From positions 2,774,325 through 2,838,324 of the forward strand of contig NZ_CM001440.1 in the NCBI RefSeq assembly GCF_000244975.1: a DNA stretch of 64,000 nucleotides, read 5' to 3'. Source of the stretch: Saccharomonospora cyanea NA-134. GTDB taxonomy: Bacteria > Actinomycetota > Actinomycetes > Mycobacteriales > Pseudonocardiaceae. The first letter of the stretch is position 1. Each line of letters opens with the position of its first letter. Made by a program: the position numbers and the translations under genes. A model generated the notes under the pieces. The model saw only the letters and a program-made list of their open reading frames with translations, did not search any database and was not told where the DNA came from. Shown piece after piece: positions 35,795 to 47,468 of the stretch.

Positions 35795-35870
35795 CAACCC
35801 ACCGCACCCGAAAACCCACAGGCCGCCAGGTGGTCGCACCACCACGACAGCAGCACGACCACCCAACCCG

Positions 35871-38600
35871 TCAGCCGCCGAACACCGGCACGATCTCGTG
35901 CACCCTCGGCTGCGCACCACCGGCCCACACCAACCGCAACTCACCCACCGGCACACCACCCACGTCCACCGACGTGTACCCACCGGACAACTCGCCCACC
36001 GTCACCCACTCACCCGGCCCCTCACGCACCTGCACCACCGCCGAAACAGGCGCCCCCGGATCCTGCAGAACCACCACCCGCTCCACCGGCCGCACCCGCG
36101 ACAACCTCACGACCAGCGCCTCGCCCGACTCCGCAGGCCGAGCCGCCACATAAGCCGTCGCAGGATCACCGTCGACAACCCTGCCCGCACCACTACCCTC
36201 ACGACCCGGCGGCACGGCCTCCACCGTGTACGACACCAGCTCCGGCGTCTCCACCGCGAACTCCCGCACCACAAGCCAGAACCCGGCACCGTCCGCCGTC
36301 GCCCGGTACCGCACGTAACGCGCCCGCGTGCCCTCCGGAGCGGCCACACCGACCTCCGACGCCGACGCCGTGGTCAACGCCGTCCAAACCTCACCATCCA
36401 CCGAGTACTCCAACACTCCCTCACGGAAGTAGTCGTCCGGACTACCCGACTTCCCCATCAGCACATCGATGCGCCCGATCTCCGTCACCACACCCAGATC
36501 GACACCCACATGGTCACCGACCCGTGACGCACGCGAACTCCAGAAGTACGTGCCCGGATCCCCGTCCACCATGTTCGCCGGCACATGCTGCTGATACGTC
36601 GGAAGACTCACCTCGGCGACCGGACGCCCCACACCCACACCGAACCACTCGTCCACGAGACCGTTCGCCTCCGCGAGGAACGAGTCCAACACACCATCGG
36701 CGATCTTCGGCCACGTCGACGAATGCGGCGCCTTGTCGTCACGGACCGCCTGCGCCTGCTCCACCAGCGACGCGACCCGACCACGGTGCTCCCACGCGAC
36801 ACCACGGTCATCGGCCTCATAGGCGGCGAGCATGTCCAAAGCCGCCCGACCAGCGGCAAGCCAGTGATCCGCCGCCCTCAACCACGCATCGATCTCCACC
36901 CGAGCACGCGGATCGGGCAAGCCCCGCAGCTCCACCGTCGCCGCGACGTAGGAGTCGAACACCTCCACCAGCCGAGCACGCGCCTCGGCGCGCTGCCCCG
37001 AACGCCACACCCGCCAGAACTCGTCGATCTCCCCCGCCAGCCGCGGCGACCGCACCCGGTGCAGCGTCCCGTCATACCACGACAGGTCGGCGAAAACCCG
37101 CACAGCGGCCGCAAGCTCCGCATCACCACCCGCGAACTCCACCGTCGCGGCCGCCCACGACTCCGTCGCGTCGTAGTCGACGTCGTTCCACCCGAACTCG
37201 GCGAACGAGAACAACGCGAGCTCACTCAACGCCGCCTGGTTCATCGGGTTCGACACGATCCCCGCCACCTGCTCCGACAACCCGTTCTCCCGACCCGAGA
37301 ACGGCGCCAGCAACAACCGCCCCGCCGCATAGTCGTTGACCGGATAGTTGTCCCAGATCAGGATCTCGTGCCCGAACACCTGCCGCGCCCGCTCCGCCTG
37401 GGCCACCGTGATGCGTTCCGGGACCACAGCGGTGCCCGTCCACATCACCACGACGTCGCTGTCCATCCGTTCCCGCAACTCACGCTTGTAGGGAGACTCG
37501 GCGACGTTGTAGTACTCGGTCGGCACCATCTGCAACGGCGCCACGTCACCCTTCGCCTCGACCCACTCCCGCTGCACCCGGTTCAACAGATGCGCCTGCG
37601 CACGCCCCGCCGCACCGGGCCCGGTACCGAACCGCTCCACATCGGCGTCACAGTGCCAGGCGTTGTAGTCGATGTCGTCGAGCGGGATGTTGAACGACCG
37701 CGCCCCCAACCCGTACAACGCCTCGAACTTCGCGACCACCGCCTCGAAGTCGTCCTGCGAGGAGTAACAGACGGAAAGCCCGGGCGACAGCGCGAACGTG
37801 AAGTCCACCCGGTTCGCCGCGGCGCGGTCCACCAACTCGCCCAGCCTCGCCAACTCCTGTTCCGGATACGGTTCCCGCCACCGCTCCCGGTGATACGGGT
37901 CGTCCTTGGGCGCGTACTCGAAGGTGTTCATGCGATGGTCACCGAGGTAGTCCATGAGCGCGAGCCGGTCCTCGTGCGACCACGGTGTGCCGTAGAACCC
38001 CTCGATCACCCCCCGGTACGCCATCGCGGGCCAGTCCCTGACCTCCACACCCGGCACCCAGTCGGCACCCCGGCGCGGCCGCACGACCTGTTCGAACACC
38101 TGCGTGGCGTAGTGCGTGCCATCAGCGTCGACACCGTCGAGCACCACCTGCCCACGCCCGTCGTCGTCATGTCCCGCGGCGACGACGAATCCCTCGGCCG
38201 CCAACGCGTCGGCACCGGCCACACCCAGCTCGGACAACACCCGATCGCCGTCACCCAGCCACACGGTCACGGGAGCGCGCGAGCCGTCGTGTGCCGGGAC
38301 GATCCGCCGTACCCCGACCTCACGCAGAACCCGCCGCACCTCCTTCTCCGTGGCCGCGTCGGCGTCCCCGGACGTCACCAGCCCCACCACCGGAGTGAGC
38401 GGGAAACCGTCGTCACGGTGTGTCAGCTCGCGCGGCGCGGGCCACACCGAAACCGGGCCCTCGGCAGGCTCGGGCGCGGCCCAGGACGCTGAGGGAAACG
38501 CGGCTGTCACGAGCGCGGCGGCCAGCGTGGCCGTGGTCCAGCGTCGGTGGCGGGATGTTCGAGTGCGTGCATGCGGGTCACGCGGTCTTTCGACAGGCAT
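35871..38600 (-). CDS. Secreted GH84 beta-N-acetylglucosaminidase
   Basis: 909 aa from the ATG at 38600 with GGAGGGAC upstream. A long signal peptide (RWTTATLAAALVTAAFPSAS, cut near residue 41) is followed by a GH20/84-type N-domain. The GH84 catalytic barrel starts near residue 198 (RGVIEGFYGTPWSHEDRLAL; NTFEYAPKDDPYHRERWREP), with the catalytic Asp pair in FNIPLDDIDYN near residue 307. A helical region and two C-terminal carbohydrate-binding F5/8-type regions follow (NMVDGDPGTYFWSS near 680; RVVDGDPATAYVAA near 820). It should release GlcNAc from glycoproteins or chitin/hyaluronan-like polymers. DasR-like sites upstream fit GlcNAc control. Confidence 0.92.
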   Translation of the reverse strand: MPVERPRDPHARTRTSRHRRWTTATLAAALVTAAFPSASWAAPEPAEGPVSVWPAPRELTHRDDGFPLTPVVGLVTSGDADAATEKEVRRVLREVGVRRIVPAHDGSRAPVTVWLGDGDRVLSELGVAGADALAAEGFVVAAGHDDDGRGQVVLDGVDADGTHYATQVFEQVVRPRRGADWVPGVEVRDWPAMAYRGVIEGFYGTPWSHEDRLALMDYLGDHRMNTFEYAPKDDPYHRERWREPYPEQELARLGELVDRAAANRVDFTFALSPGLSVCYSSQDDFEAVVAKFEALYGLGARSFNIPLDDIDYNAWHCDADVERFGTGPGAAGRAQAHLLNRVQREWVEAKGDVAPLQMVPTEYYNVAESPYKRELRERMDSDVVVMWTGTAVVPERITVAQAERARQVFGHEILIWDNYPVNDYAAGRLLLAPFSGRENGLSEQVAGIVSNPMNQAALSELALFSFAEFGWNDVDYDATESWAAATVEFAGGDAELAAAVRVFADLSWYDGTLHRVRSPRLAGEIDEFWRVWRSGQRAEARARLVEVFDSYVAATVELRGLPDPRARVEIDAWLRAADHWLAAGRAALDMLAAYEADDRGVAWEHRGRVASLVEQAQAVRDDKAPHSSTWPKIADGVLDSFLAEANGLVDEWFGVGVGRPVAEVSLPTYQQHVPANMVDGDPGTYFWSSRASRVGDHVGVDLGVVTEIGRIDVLMGKSGSPDDYFREGVLEYSVDGEVWTALTTASASEVGVAAPEGTRARYVRYRATADGAGFWLVVREFAVETPELVSYTVEAVPPGREGSGAGRVVDGDPATAYVAARPAESGEALVVRLSRVRPVERVVVLQDPGAPVSAVVQVREGPGEWVTVGELSGGYTSVDVGGVPVGELRLVWAGGAQPRVHEIVPVFGG

Positions 38601-38699
38601 GGCAGTCCCTCCGGAAAGCCGGGATCTGGTCACACGTGTGCCGGGCACGTCCACCGAATCGTGCGGGCAAGCCGCACCACGATCAAGCAAGACCGCCCA

Positions 38700-38713
38700 A
38701 TTGGTCCAGCCCT
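38700..38713. promoter_or_regulatory. DasR-like site 1
   Basis: ATTGGTCCAGCCCT matches 10 of 14 positions of the dre core ACTGGTCTAGACCA, 100 bases upstream of the GH84 start. Confidence 0.4.
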
Positions 38714-38722
38714 TTATCGATC

Positions 38723-38738
38723 AGATGTCCAGACCACT
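38723..38738. promoter_or_regulatory. DasR-like site 2
   Basis: AGATGTCCAGACCACT matches 13 of 16 positions of the dre consensus AGTGGTCTAGACCACT. DasR represses GlcNAc-use genes in actinobacteria. Confidence 0.55.
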
Positions 38739-38987
38739 CGCCGATGACACACCGCCCCTACCAGCGGTGAAGCGGCAGCCGACCGACCTCCACACCGCGA
38801 AGTGCCATGGCTCGTTCTCCGCTCGGTCCTGTTTCTCGCGCCGGCCGCCCTCGCCGAAATCGGCGTCACCTGGCCGGTTCGACAGGAAGTCGCCGCCGGC
38901 CTCGTTCGGCTCCTCTTTTCCTTGCTTCAGTAGCGATTGGGCGGTTGGGCGGTGCTTTGTATGGGGAAACTGTCCTTTAAAGCCCGG

Positions 38988-39006
38988 CCGTATAGGTTGT
39001 TATACA
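38988..39006 (+). repeat. Shared intergenic motif, copy 1
   Basis: CCGTATAG-GTT-GTTATACA. The same 8+8 bases with a 3-base spacer recur at 41581-41599. It has partial dyad symmetry (GTATA/TATAC) like a GntR-type operator. Confidence 0.6.
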
Positions 39007-39325
39007 CCACTCGAGTGTCAGCGAACTCTCGCAGCCACGCGACATCGCCGGGCGGACCTGACGTCGCGGCAGATCCGCCCGGCGACCTTCTCCCGCGTTA
39101 CGAACCGCCAGTGGTCGCTCCCACGGCCAGCAACAGGCAGGTCAGTCCCCTCCCCTGCCCCACCGGCTGCGGCGAGTCCACGAGGTACCGATGATCACGT
39201 CAGAACACCTCCGCATTCCGGAAATCCGCCGGTTCGCCAGCGCGGGAAGCGGTCCCGAGATCCGTCGAGAACACGGCCGCCGTCGCGTGTCAGCGACCCC
39301 CGGAGTCGACTGCGGTGAACGCACG

Positions 39326-39360
39326 GCAGGGGGCCGCCACTCCTGGTGACGGCCCCCTGC
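39326..39360 (-). terminator. Terminator hairpin after the phosphoesterase gene
   Basis: Perfect 11-bp stem GCAGGGGGCCG/CGGCCCCCTGC with a 13-base loop, 24 bases beyond the phosphoesterase stop. Confidence 0.75.
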
Positions 39361-39384
39361 GCCGGTACTTCCGACGTTGTCCGA

Positions 39385-41265
39385 CTACCGCTGCTCCACG
39401 ACCTCGAAGGCCAGAACATCGGTGAACGTGCGACCGTGGACGTCGGTCGCGGTGACCTTCGCCTCGTGCGCACCCACCGCGAGATCGGCAGGCAGCTCGA
39501 ACCGCCACAGATGCATCGACCGGTCGGCGAGGCTGCCGCCGTGGACCAGCTGTTGAGCGACGGCATGCGGGTCCGACCACTCGGGACCGACGAACTGGTC
39601 CTCACCCCGCATCCGCTGTGTGCGCACCGCCTTACGGGCCGGTCCACCGTCGAGGCTCACCTCCACCGTGGAACCGGTGGACCCCATCCAGAAGTTCGTG
39701 GTCAGCCACGTGGTTCCCTTCAGGTCGGCCCGGCTCACCACGGTCGGCTCGACCAACTCCGGCGCCGCGCCGTCACGCGTGCGGTTCCACTCCTGCCGGG
39801 CGACGTACCAGTCGCGGTAGGTGGGCGTGTTCAATCCCAACTGCGTCTGCACCTGGTCGCTCTGCCCTGTCACCGTGTACCGCTCGGTGAAGGAGTTCCC
39901 CTTGATGTCCAGCGTGAGCACACCCGGTCGACCACCGTCCCGGCCGACCGCGACGGGATAACCGTCCTCGGTGAGCTGACCGGAGTACCAGTCCCCGGAG
40001 ATCGCGCCCGCGGTGATGTGCGGGAACGGCAGCCCTTCAAGACCGAAGAGGTCCCGCCAGCCCTTGGCGAGATCCCCGGTCCTCATGTTCTCGATGGAGT
40101 GACTGTGCCCGCTGACGGCGACGGCCTTGCGGCCCTCCAACAACCTGTACACCTCGCGGACCTGGTCGACCTGGTGCACGGGACTGCCCTCGTCAGCGTA
40201 GTTGAGCAGTCCGATGTGGCTCGCGATCACGACGAGCTTGTTCTTCGGGACTCTCGCCAGGTCCTGCTCCAACCACGCGAGCTGCCGCTCGTCGAGCCGT
40301 CCGTTGTACGCGGGCTTGTTCTCCGGGTCGTCGCAGTTCGGACGCAACCCGTCGGCGTTGTCGACGTCCGGCGTGCACGGGTAGCGCACCGTGTTCAACG
40401 CCACGACGTGAACGTCGCCGACGTCGTAGGAGTAGTAGGCCGGCGCGAGCTGGGCCCGGAAGGTGTCGAACGAATGCTCGGCGGTCTCGGCGTCGAAGTC
40501 GAGGTCGTGATTGCCGGGCAGGAAGCGGGCGGGCCCGTTCAGAACGCTGGTCAGGTTCTTCACGTCCGGGTAGAGCGACAGGTCGTCACCCACGACGTCA
40601 CCGATGAACAGGGTGCCGCAGCCCTGGTAGTCGCTGCGCTGCGCCAGATCGTTGATGGCGCCCTTGCGGGCGTAGGAGACCTCGGTCTTGTCGTACGTCT
40701 GCAGGTCACCGCCGATGACACAGTGCTGCTTCCGGTCCTGCGTGACGCGGCTGCGCACGACCGGGAAGTTCACGGCGGCGGGCACCGGCCCGGTCGGCGC
40801 GATACCACCGTAACGCAGGTCAGGGGATCCTTCCGGCAGGTGGTTGTAGTGGAACTGTGCGACGTTGTGCTCGTCGACCGGAACCTGATACCCGGACGGC
40901 TGGGTGATGAACACCGTCATGTTGTCGTACACGGGCAGCTCGTAGCGCCCTCGCGAGTCGGTGGTCACCACATCCCGGCCGTTGGACACCAGGACACCAC
41001 GCAACCCCCGCTCGTTGGCGTCGCTGACACTGTCGCGGTCACGGTCCACGAACACCTTGCCGCGCAGGACGGAACGCTCGGTTCCGTCCTGCGCGCGGAC
41101 CACCTCGACCTGACCGCGGTAGGCGGAGTCGTTCCATGTCGATACGGGGTCGGCCACCGCGTCCGGCGCGGTGGCGATCACGGTGCCGGAGCCGACCACC
41201 GCGAGAGCGGCGAGCGCGGTGACTCCAGCGCGGACCTTCCTCGGTTCTCGCACTGAGGGCCTCAC
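39385..41265 (-). CDS. Secreted calcineurin-like phosphoesterase
   Basis: 626 aa. The GTG at 41265 has GGAGG 9 bases upstream; another GTG at 41271 is too close. A signal peptide (KVRAGVTALAALAVVGSGTV) is followed by an N-terminal beta-sandwich (LRGKVFVDRDRDSVSDANER, VTTDSRGRYELP). The metallophosphatase domain follows: GGDLQTYD, LFIGDVVGDDLS, FLPGNHDLDFD, VVIASHIG and AVSGHSHSIE supply the usual Asp, Asn and His metal ligands. A C-terminal beta domain ends the protein. It is expected to hydrolyse phosphate esters outside the cell; the substrate is unknown. A terminator follows. A second dre-like GTCCAGACC element (41434-41442) lies upstream. Confidence 0.88.
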   Translation of the reverse strand: MRPSVREPRKVRAGVTALAALAVVGSGTVIATAPDAVADPVSTWNDSAYRGQVEVVRAQDGTERSVLRGKVFVDRDRDSVSDANERGLRGVLVSNGRDVVTTDSRGRYELPVYDNMTVFITQPSGYQVPVDEHNVAQFHYNHLPEGSPDLRYGGIAPTGPVPAAVNFPVVRSRVTQDRKQHCVIGGDLQTYDKTEVSYARKGAINDLAQRSDYQGCGTLFIGDVVGDDLSLYPDVKNLTSVLNGPARFLPGNHDLDFDAETAEHSFDTFRAQLAPAYYSYDVGDVHVVALNTVRYPCTPDVDNADGLRPNCDDPENKPAYNGRLDERQLAWLEQDLARVPKNKLVVIASHIGLLNYADEGSPVHQVDQVREVYRLLEGRKAVAVSGHSHSIENMRTGDLAKGWRDLFGLEGLPFPHITAGAISGDWYSGQLTEDGYPVAVGRDGGRPGVLTLDIKGNSFTERYTVTGQSDQVQTQLGLNTPTYRDWYVARQEWNRTRDGAAPELVEPTVVSRADLKGTTWLTTNFWMGSTGSTVEVSLDGGPARKAVRTQRMRGEDQFVGPEWSDPHAVAQQLVHGGSLADRSMHLWRFELPADLAVGAHEAKVTATDVHGRTFTDVLAFEVVEQR

Positions 41266-41580
41266 TTTCACTGACCTCCGGTGAGTCGTCGGGGAGGTAC
41301 CGGCCGCTGTGACCGGCCCACAAGACGATTCCGGACCGAACTGAACAGCAGGCGTCCCGGAGGCAGAACATCGAGCGTCCACGGACCAGCCACCGGGTTA
41401 CCTCGCAGGTTAGACGGCCCTCACGTTGAATTCGTCCAGACCTTTGGGTGAATCGACGTCACCGCCCGTGGTGCGGCACCGGATTGGACAGCGCGTTTCG
41501 ACGGGAGCTGAGGAACGTACGCGGGCGAACGTGCCGCAGGAATTCCCGCAGTCGCTCCGGGACGGCCGCACAACTCCCTG

Positions 41581-41599
41581 CCGTATAGAGCGTTATACA
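41581..41599 (+). repeat. Shared intergenic motif, copy 2
   Basis: CCGTATAG-AGC-GTTATACA, in the same orientation as copy 1 and 316 bases upstream of the phosphoesterase start. Confidence 0.6.
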
Positions 41600-41668
41600 T
41601 TTTGGAGGTCGGGTGGTTCCCGTTTCGTTACCGGCCACGTCCTCTCACGCCACGGTCTCGTGGTGGAC

Positions 41669-41704
41669 GGTCTCACCGGGCCCTCCCGGGAGCCCGGTGA
41701 GACC
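41669..41704 (-). terminator. Terminator hairpin after the CNNM pair
   Basis: Perfect 13-bp stem GGTCTCACCGGGC/GCCCGGTGAGACC with a 10-base loop, 15 bases beyond the stop at 41720. Confidence 0.75.
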
Positions 41705-41719
41705 CCTCGCTGAGGAGAG

Positions 41720-42760
41720 TTACGAACCTGACGCGGCCGGGCGGTCCTCACCGACTGTGAGCAACGGTTCCAGCAGGTCGTCCAGAGTCACGATCCCTGT
41801 GACGTCGTCACCGTCGAGAACCACGGCCAGGTGACTTCGGCGTTCCCGCATGACGCTCACCGCACTGTGGACCGGTGTCGTGGCCTGCAGAGCGAGCACC
41901 GGGCGCATCAGGTCGCGAGCCGTCGTCCCGGTCGGCGCTGTGAGCGTGTCCCGTACGTGGACCACACCCAGCGGCCGGGCCCGGTCCCCTGCTCTCACGA
42001 CGAGCCGGAGGTGCCCACTCGCCCGCGCGGTCGCCTGAATCCGCGCGACGTCGGCCGCCGGGGTCACCGCGACGACGTCCTCGCTCGGCCGCGCGTGCTC
42101 TCGCAACGGCCGGGAGTGCAGTTCCAGGGCGGCGGCGAGCTGGTCACGCCGATGTGGATCGAGCGTGCCCGTCCGAGCCGAATGCTCCACCAGCTGCCGC
42201 AACGCCTCGGGCGTGTGCCCGGCACCGACCTCGTCGACCGCCCGCACGCCGACCCGCTGCAGACACCAGTTCGCCGTTCCGTTGAGGACCACCAGCACCG
42301 GCCGGAAGACCCACATGAACAACCGCATCGGAATCGCCAGCAGCGTCGCCGACTTCTCCGGATGGGCGATGGCCCAGGACTTCGGGGCCATCTCACCGAC
42401 CACGAGGTGCACGAACGTGACCACCACGAGCGACACCACGAACGCGAGCACGTCGGCGCTCGTCGCCGGGAGCCCCCAGCCCTCCATCACGGGAGTGAGC
42501 ATGTGGTGCACGGCGGGTTTGGCGACCGCCCCCAGGGCGAGCGTGCACAACGTGATTCCCAGCTGCGACCCTGCCAGCAGCAGGGAGAGCTCCTGGGCGC
42601 TCCGCAACGCCGCCCGCGCGGAAGGGCTGGTGTGGGCGGCTTCCTCCAACCGGTAGCGGCGGGCCGCGATCAACGCGAACTCGACCGCGACGAAGAAGGC
42701 GCTCAGCGCGACGACGGCCGCGGAAACACCCAGCGCGGCCCACGGGCTCAGCTCGCTCAC
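41720..42760 (-). CDS. CNNM/CBS-domain membrane protein (second of pair)
   Basis: 346 aa from a GTG at 42760 that overlaps the stop of the upstream paralogue by 4 bases. An N-terminal CNNM (DUF21) domain of three to four helices (AAVVALSAFFVAVEFALIAA, VVTFVHLVVGEMAPKSWAIA) is followed by two CBS domains (LGVVHVRDTLTAPTGTTARD, then THLAVVLDGDDVTGIVTLDD-like sequence). The C-terminal CorC/HlyC domain present in its partner is missing. Members take part in Mg2+/Co2+ homeostasis or, in mycobacteria, cell-envelope function. It is likely to form a heteromer with the upstream product. Confidence 0.85.
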   Translation of the reverse strand: MSELSPWAALGVSAAVVALSAFFVAVEFALIAARRYRLEEAAHTSPSARAALRSAQELSLLLAGSQLGITLCTLALGAVAKPAVHHMLTPVMEGWGLPATSADVLAFVVSLVVVTFVHLVVGEMAPKSWAIAHPEKSATLLAIPMRLFMWVFRPVLVVLNGTANWCLQRVGVRAVDEVGAGHTPEALRQLVEHSARTGTLDPHRRDQLAAALELHSRPLREHARPSEDVVAVTPAADVARIQATARASGHLRLVVRAGDRARPLGVVHVRDTLTAPTGTTARDLMRPVLALQATTPVHSAVSVMRERRSHLAVVLDGDDVTGIVTLDDLLEPLLTVGEDRPAASGS

Positions 42761-44124
42761 CGGTTCACCTCCCGGGCCGTCGTGGCGTCGTGCCGCCGCA
42801 ACCGCACCGTCCTCGGAACCCGGCGGTCGACGTCCTCGACCACGGCGGTCAACCGCGCCCGAGGCTCGTCCTCCGCACCGGGTTCTCCCGGCAGCGTCAC
42901 GGTGACGGTGTCCCCCGGCTCCGGAAGCGTGCCCAGCTCGGTGATCAGAAGACCCGCGATCGTCTCGTAGTCCCCAGTCGGCAGGTCCAGACCGAGCAGG
43001 CGTTCGACCTCGTCGATGTGCGTGGTGCCCGGCAACACCCACGACCCGTCCTCATCGATCCGGGGCTGCTCGTGCCCGGCCGGGTCGTGTTCGTCGGCGA
43101 TCTCGCCGACCAGCTCCTCGCCGATGTCCTCCAGCGTGATCACCCCGCCCAGGCCGCCGTACTCGTCCACCACGCAGGCGAGCTGCTCACCCGCTGCCCT
43201 GAGCCGGGCGACGACCTGGGTCAGCGGCAGAGACGACGGCACCAGCACGGGCTCCCGAGCGATGTCCGCCACCTCCGTGGTACGCCGATCCCCAGGATCC
43301 AATTCCAGCACGTCCCGCAGGCACACCACGCCGACGACATCGTCGACCCCGTCGCGCACCACGGGGTAACGCGAGTGCCCGGACGCCATGAGAGCCACCA
43401 CCTCGTCCACCGGAGCACCCGCCGGGACGGTGGTCACCCGGGTTCGCGGAATCATGGCGTGTTCGGCGGTCCGCTCGTGCAGGTCGAGCACCCGGTCCAG
43501 CAGCGTGGAAAGCTCCTCGGGCAGGTCCCCCGTCTCCCGGGACTCGGCGACGATGTACTCCAGATCCCGCGGCGTGGCGGCATGTTCCACGTCGTGCACC
43601 GGCTCGATGCGCAACGCCCTCAACAGGAAGTTCGACGCATGGTCGAACAACCGGATCAGCCAGCCGAACACGGCGAGATAGAGCCGGGTGGACCAGGCCA
43701 GCCTGCGAGCCACGGGCTCCGGCCGGGCGATGGCGAGGTTCTTCGGGAACAGTTCACCGAAGACCATCTGCACCACCGTGGACAGCGACAGCGCCAGCAC
43801 GGTTCCCACCCCCACGCCGACCGCCGTGGGAACGCCGACGCCACCGAGCAGTTCACCGATTCCGGCGCCGATCATCGGCTCGGCGACGTAGCCGACGAGC
43901 AGCCCCGTCACTGTGATGCCGAGCTGCGCACCCGAGAGCATGAACGAGGTGCGGCGGGTGATGTCCAGCGCCCGCCGCGCGCCGCCGTCCCCGGCCGCCG
44001 CGCTCGCCTTGAGCCGTGAGCGGTCGACGGCCATGTAGCCGAACTCCTGAGCCACGAAGTAGCCCGTCGCCGCGGTCAGCAGAAGTACCACGAGGAGTCC
44101 GAGCAGGATGTTCACCACAGTCAC
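42757..44124 (-). CDS. CNNM/CBS/CorC-domain membrane protein (first of pair)
   Basis: 455 aa from a GTG at 44124. It has the full hemolysin-C/CorC layout: an N-terminal DUF21 region (LLLTAATGYFVAQEFGYMAV, VQMVFGELFPKNLAIARPEP), a CBS pair (MIPRTRVTTVPAGAPVDEVV, DVVGVVCLRDVLELDPGDR), and a C-terminal CorC_HlyC domain (WVLPGTTHIDEVERLLGLDL). The pair of adjacent paralogues, one with and one without the CorC domain, matches the tandem organisation seen in mycobacteria. Metal-ion export or envelope maintenance is the family role; the exact ion is unknown. Confidence 0.88.
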   Translation of the reverse strand: MTVVNILLGLLVVLLLTAATGYFVAQEFGYMAVDRSRLKASAAAGDGGARRALDITRRTSFMLSGAQLGITVTGLLVGYVAEPMIGAGIGELLGGVGVPTAVGVGVGTVLALSLSTVVQMVFGELFPKNLAIARPEPVARRLAWSTRLYLAVFGWLIRLFDHASNFLLRALRIEPVHDVEHAATPRDLEYIVAESRETGDLPEELSTLLDRVLDLHERTAEHAMIPRTRVTTVPAGAPVDEVVALMASGHSRYPVVRDGVDDVVGVVCLRDVLELDPGDRRTTEVADIAREPVLVPSSLPLTQVVARLRAAGEQLACVVDEYGGLGGVITLEDIGEELVGEIADEHDPAGHEQPRIDEDGSWVLPGTTHIDEVERLLGLDLPTGDYETIAGLLITELGTLPEPGDTVTVTLPGEPGAEDEPRARLTAVVEDVDRRVPRTVRLRRHDATTAREVNR

Positions 44125-44445
44125 GAGTCGGCCACCGCCTCGCGGCGGCGGTCGGTCCGCACGCCGGGAGTCAGGTCCCAGGCGAACGGCGGACAGGAAC
44201 AGCGCCCGGTGAGGGCGCTGCCGGTACTTCGGGAGGGGTCCATGGACGTCCTTCGCAGTGGTGATGTCGGTTTTGTCCTTGTCCCTCCCTACGTTGTGCG
44301 GGGCATGGCGAGTTCCCGCCCCAGCGACATGTGACGCAGCTCAACACCGTCCGGTCGTCTCACGCGACCGGACCCGGCAGGACCGGATGCCCGGAGCGAG
44401 CCGGAACGGTGCCGGTCACGGCAGACCGCCCGTGGAAGGGCCACC
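44125..44445. promoter_or_regulatory. 321-bp divergent gap
   Basis: Between the CNNM operon and the aminoglycoside-phosphotransferase-like gene. I see no gene and no strong palindrome. Promoters for both sides are presumed. A T-rich stretch (GGTTTTGTCCTTGTCC near 44269) is the best promoter-like sequence. Confidence 0.4.
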
Positions 44446-45166
44446 ATGGACGGCGTGCCGGAACCGACGAACCCCGACCTCGGCGGCACCGTCGTCGAGA
44501 AGGTGCTGCGGGTCACCGACAAGTCCTGTCTCGCCCTCGGCCACCGGGGCGGCAACCCCGTGGTCGTCAAGACACTGCGTACCGACGCCGAGCCGTGGGT
44601 GAGCACGTTCGCCGAGGAGATCCGGTTGTACCTGGTGTTCACCGAGAACCCGCCACCGGTGCGCATCCCCGCCCTCGTGCACACCGACGGCCGGTGTTCG
44701 CTGGTGCTGGAACGGATCGACGGCGATCCGGTGAGCACCCGGCGATACGCTCCGCGCTCACTTCCCCCACCGCTGGTGGAGTCCGCCGTGGACACCGTCT
44801 CGGTCTTCGCCCGGTGGACACCGCCGTCCGGGGTGCTGCGTACGGTGTTCGACTACCCGGCCCGGATCGCGAAGTACCACGGCCTCGGGTTCCTCGACGA
44901 CAGCGACCACGCGGCCCTGCACCGCCTGCTCGCCGAAGTGTCCCGGGACGGGATGCCGTGGCAGCCCAACCACGGCGACCCCATCCCGCCCAACCTGCTG
45001 ATCCCGCGCGATGGCGGGTGCGTGCTGGTCGACTTCGAGTTCACCGGCCTGTATCTGCCGGGGCTCGACCTCGCGCTGCTCCACACCGTCCTCGCCACCA
45101 CGCCCGGTGCGTCCGCACGGGTGGAGCGGATCGCCGAACAGGCGGGCATCGAGGTGCCGTTCCTGC

Positions 45167-47389
<2,223 letters not shown>

Positions 47390-47402
47390 GACGATCTCCT
47401 TC

Positions 47403-47461
47403 GTGTATCGGGAACACGACAGTATCGCAGACTTAACAGATCCACAATATCTCCGATACAC
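47403..47461. promoter_or_regulatory. Rrf2 operator region
   Basis: GTATCG occurs at 47404 and 47422 and its reverse complement CGATAC at 47454, forming TGTATCGG...CCGATACA. The region is otherwise AT-rich (CAGACTTAACAGATCCACAA) and lies between divergent genes. Confidence 0.5.
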
Positions 47462-47468
47462 TGGACGC

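Larger units (their letters stand above)
38601..39384. promoter_or_regulatory. 784-bp upstream region of the GH84 gene
   Basis: No convincing gene is present on either strand. The region holds two DasR-like sites, one copy of the CCGTATAG-N3-GTTATACA motif, and a terminator hairpin close to the end of the next gene. An AT-richer stretch (38930-39010, including CTTTAAAG) may contain a promoter. Confidence 0.5.
41266..41719. promoter_or_regulatory. 454-bp region upstream of the phosphoesterase gene
   Basis: No gene is seen. It contains a GTCCAGACC dre-like element near 41434, the second copy of the shared 19-bp motif, and the terminator of the CNNM operon at 41669-41704. Confidence 0.5.

Noticed and set aside
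36585-38492. A 635-codon plus-strand frame opposite the GH84 gene
   Set aside because: His/Arg/Pro-rich nonsense composition. The minus strand encodes a complete GH84 enzyme with signal peptide and catalytic Asp pair.
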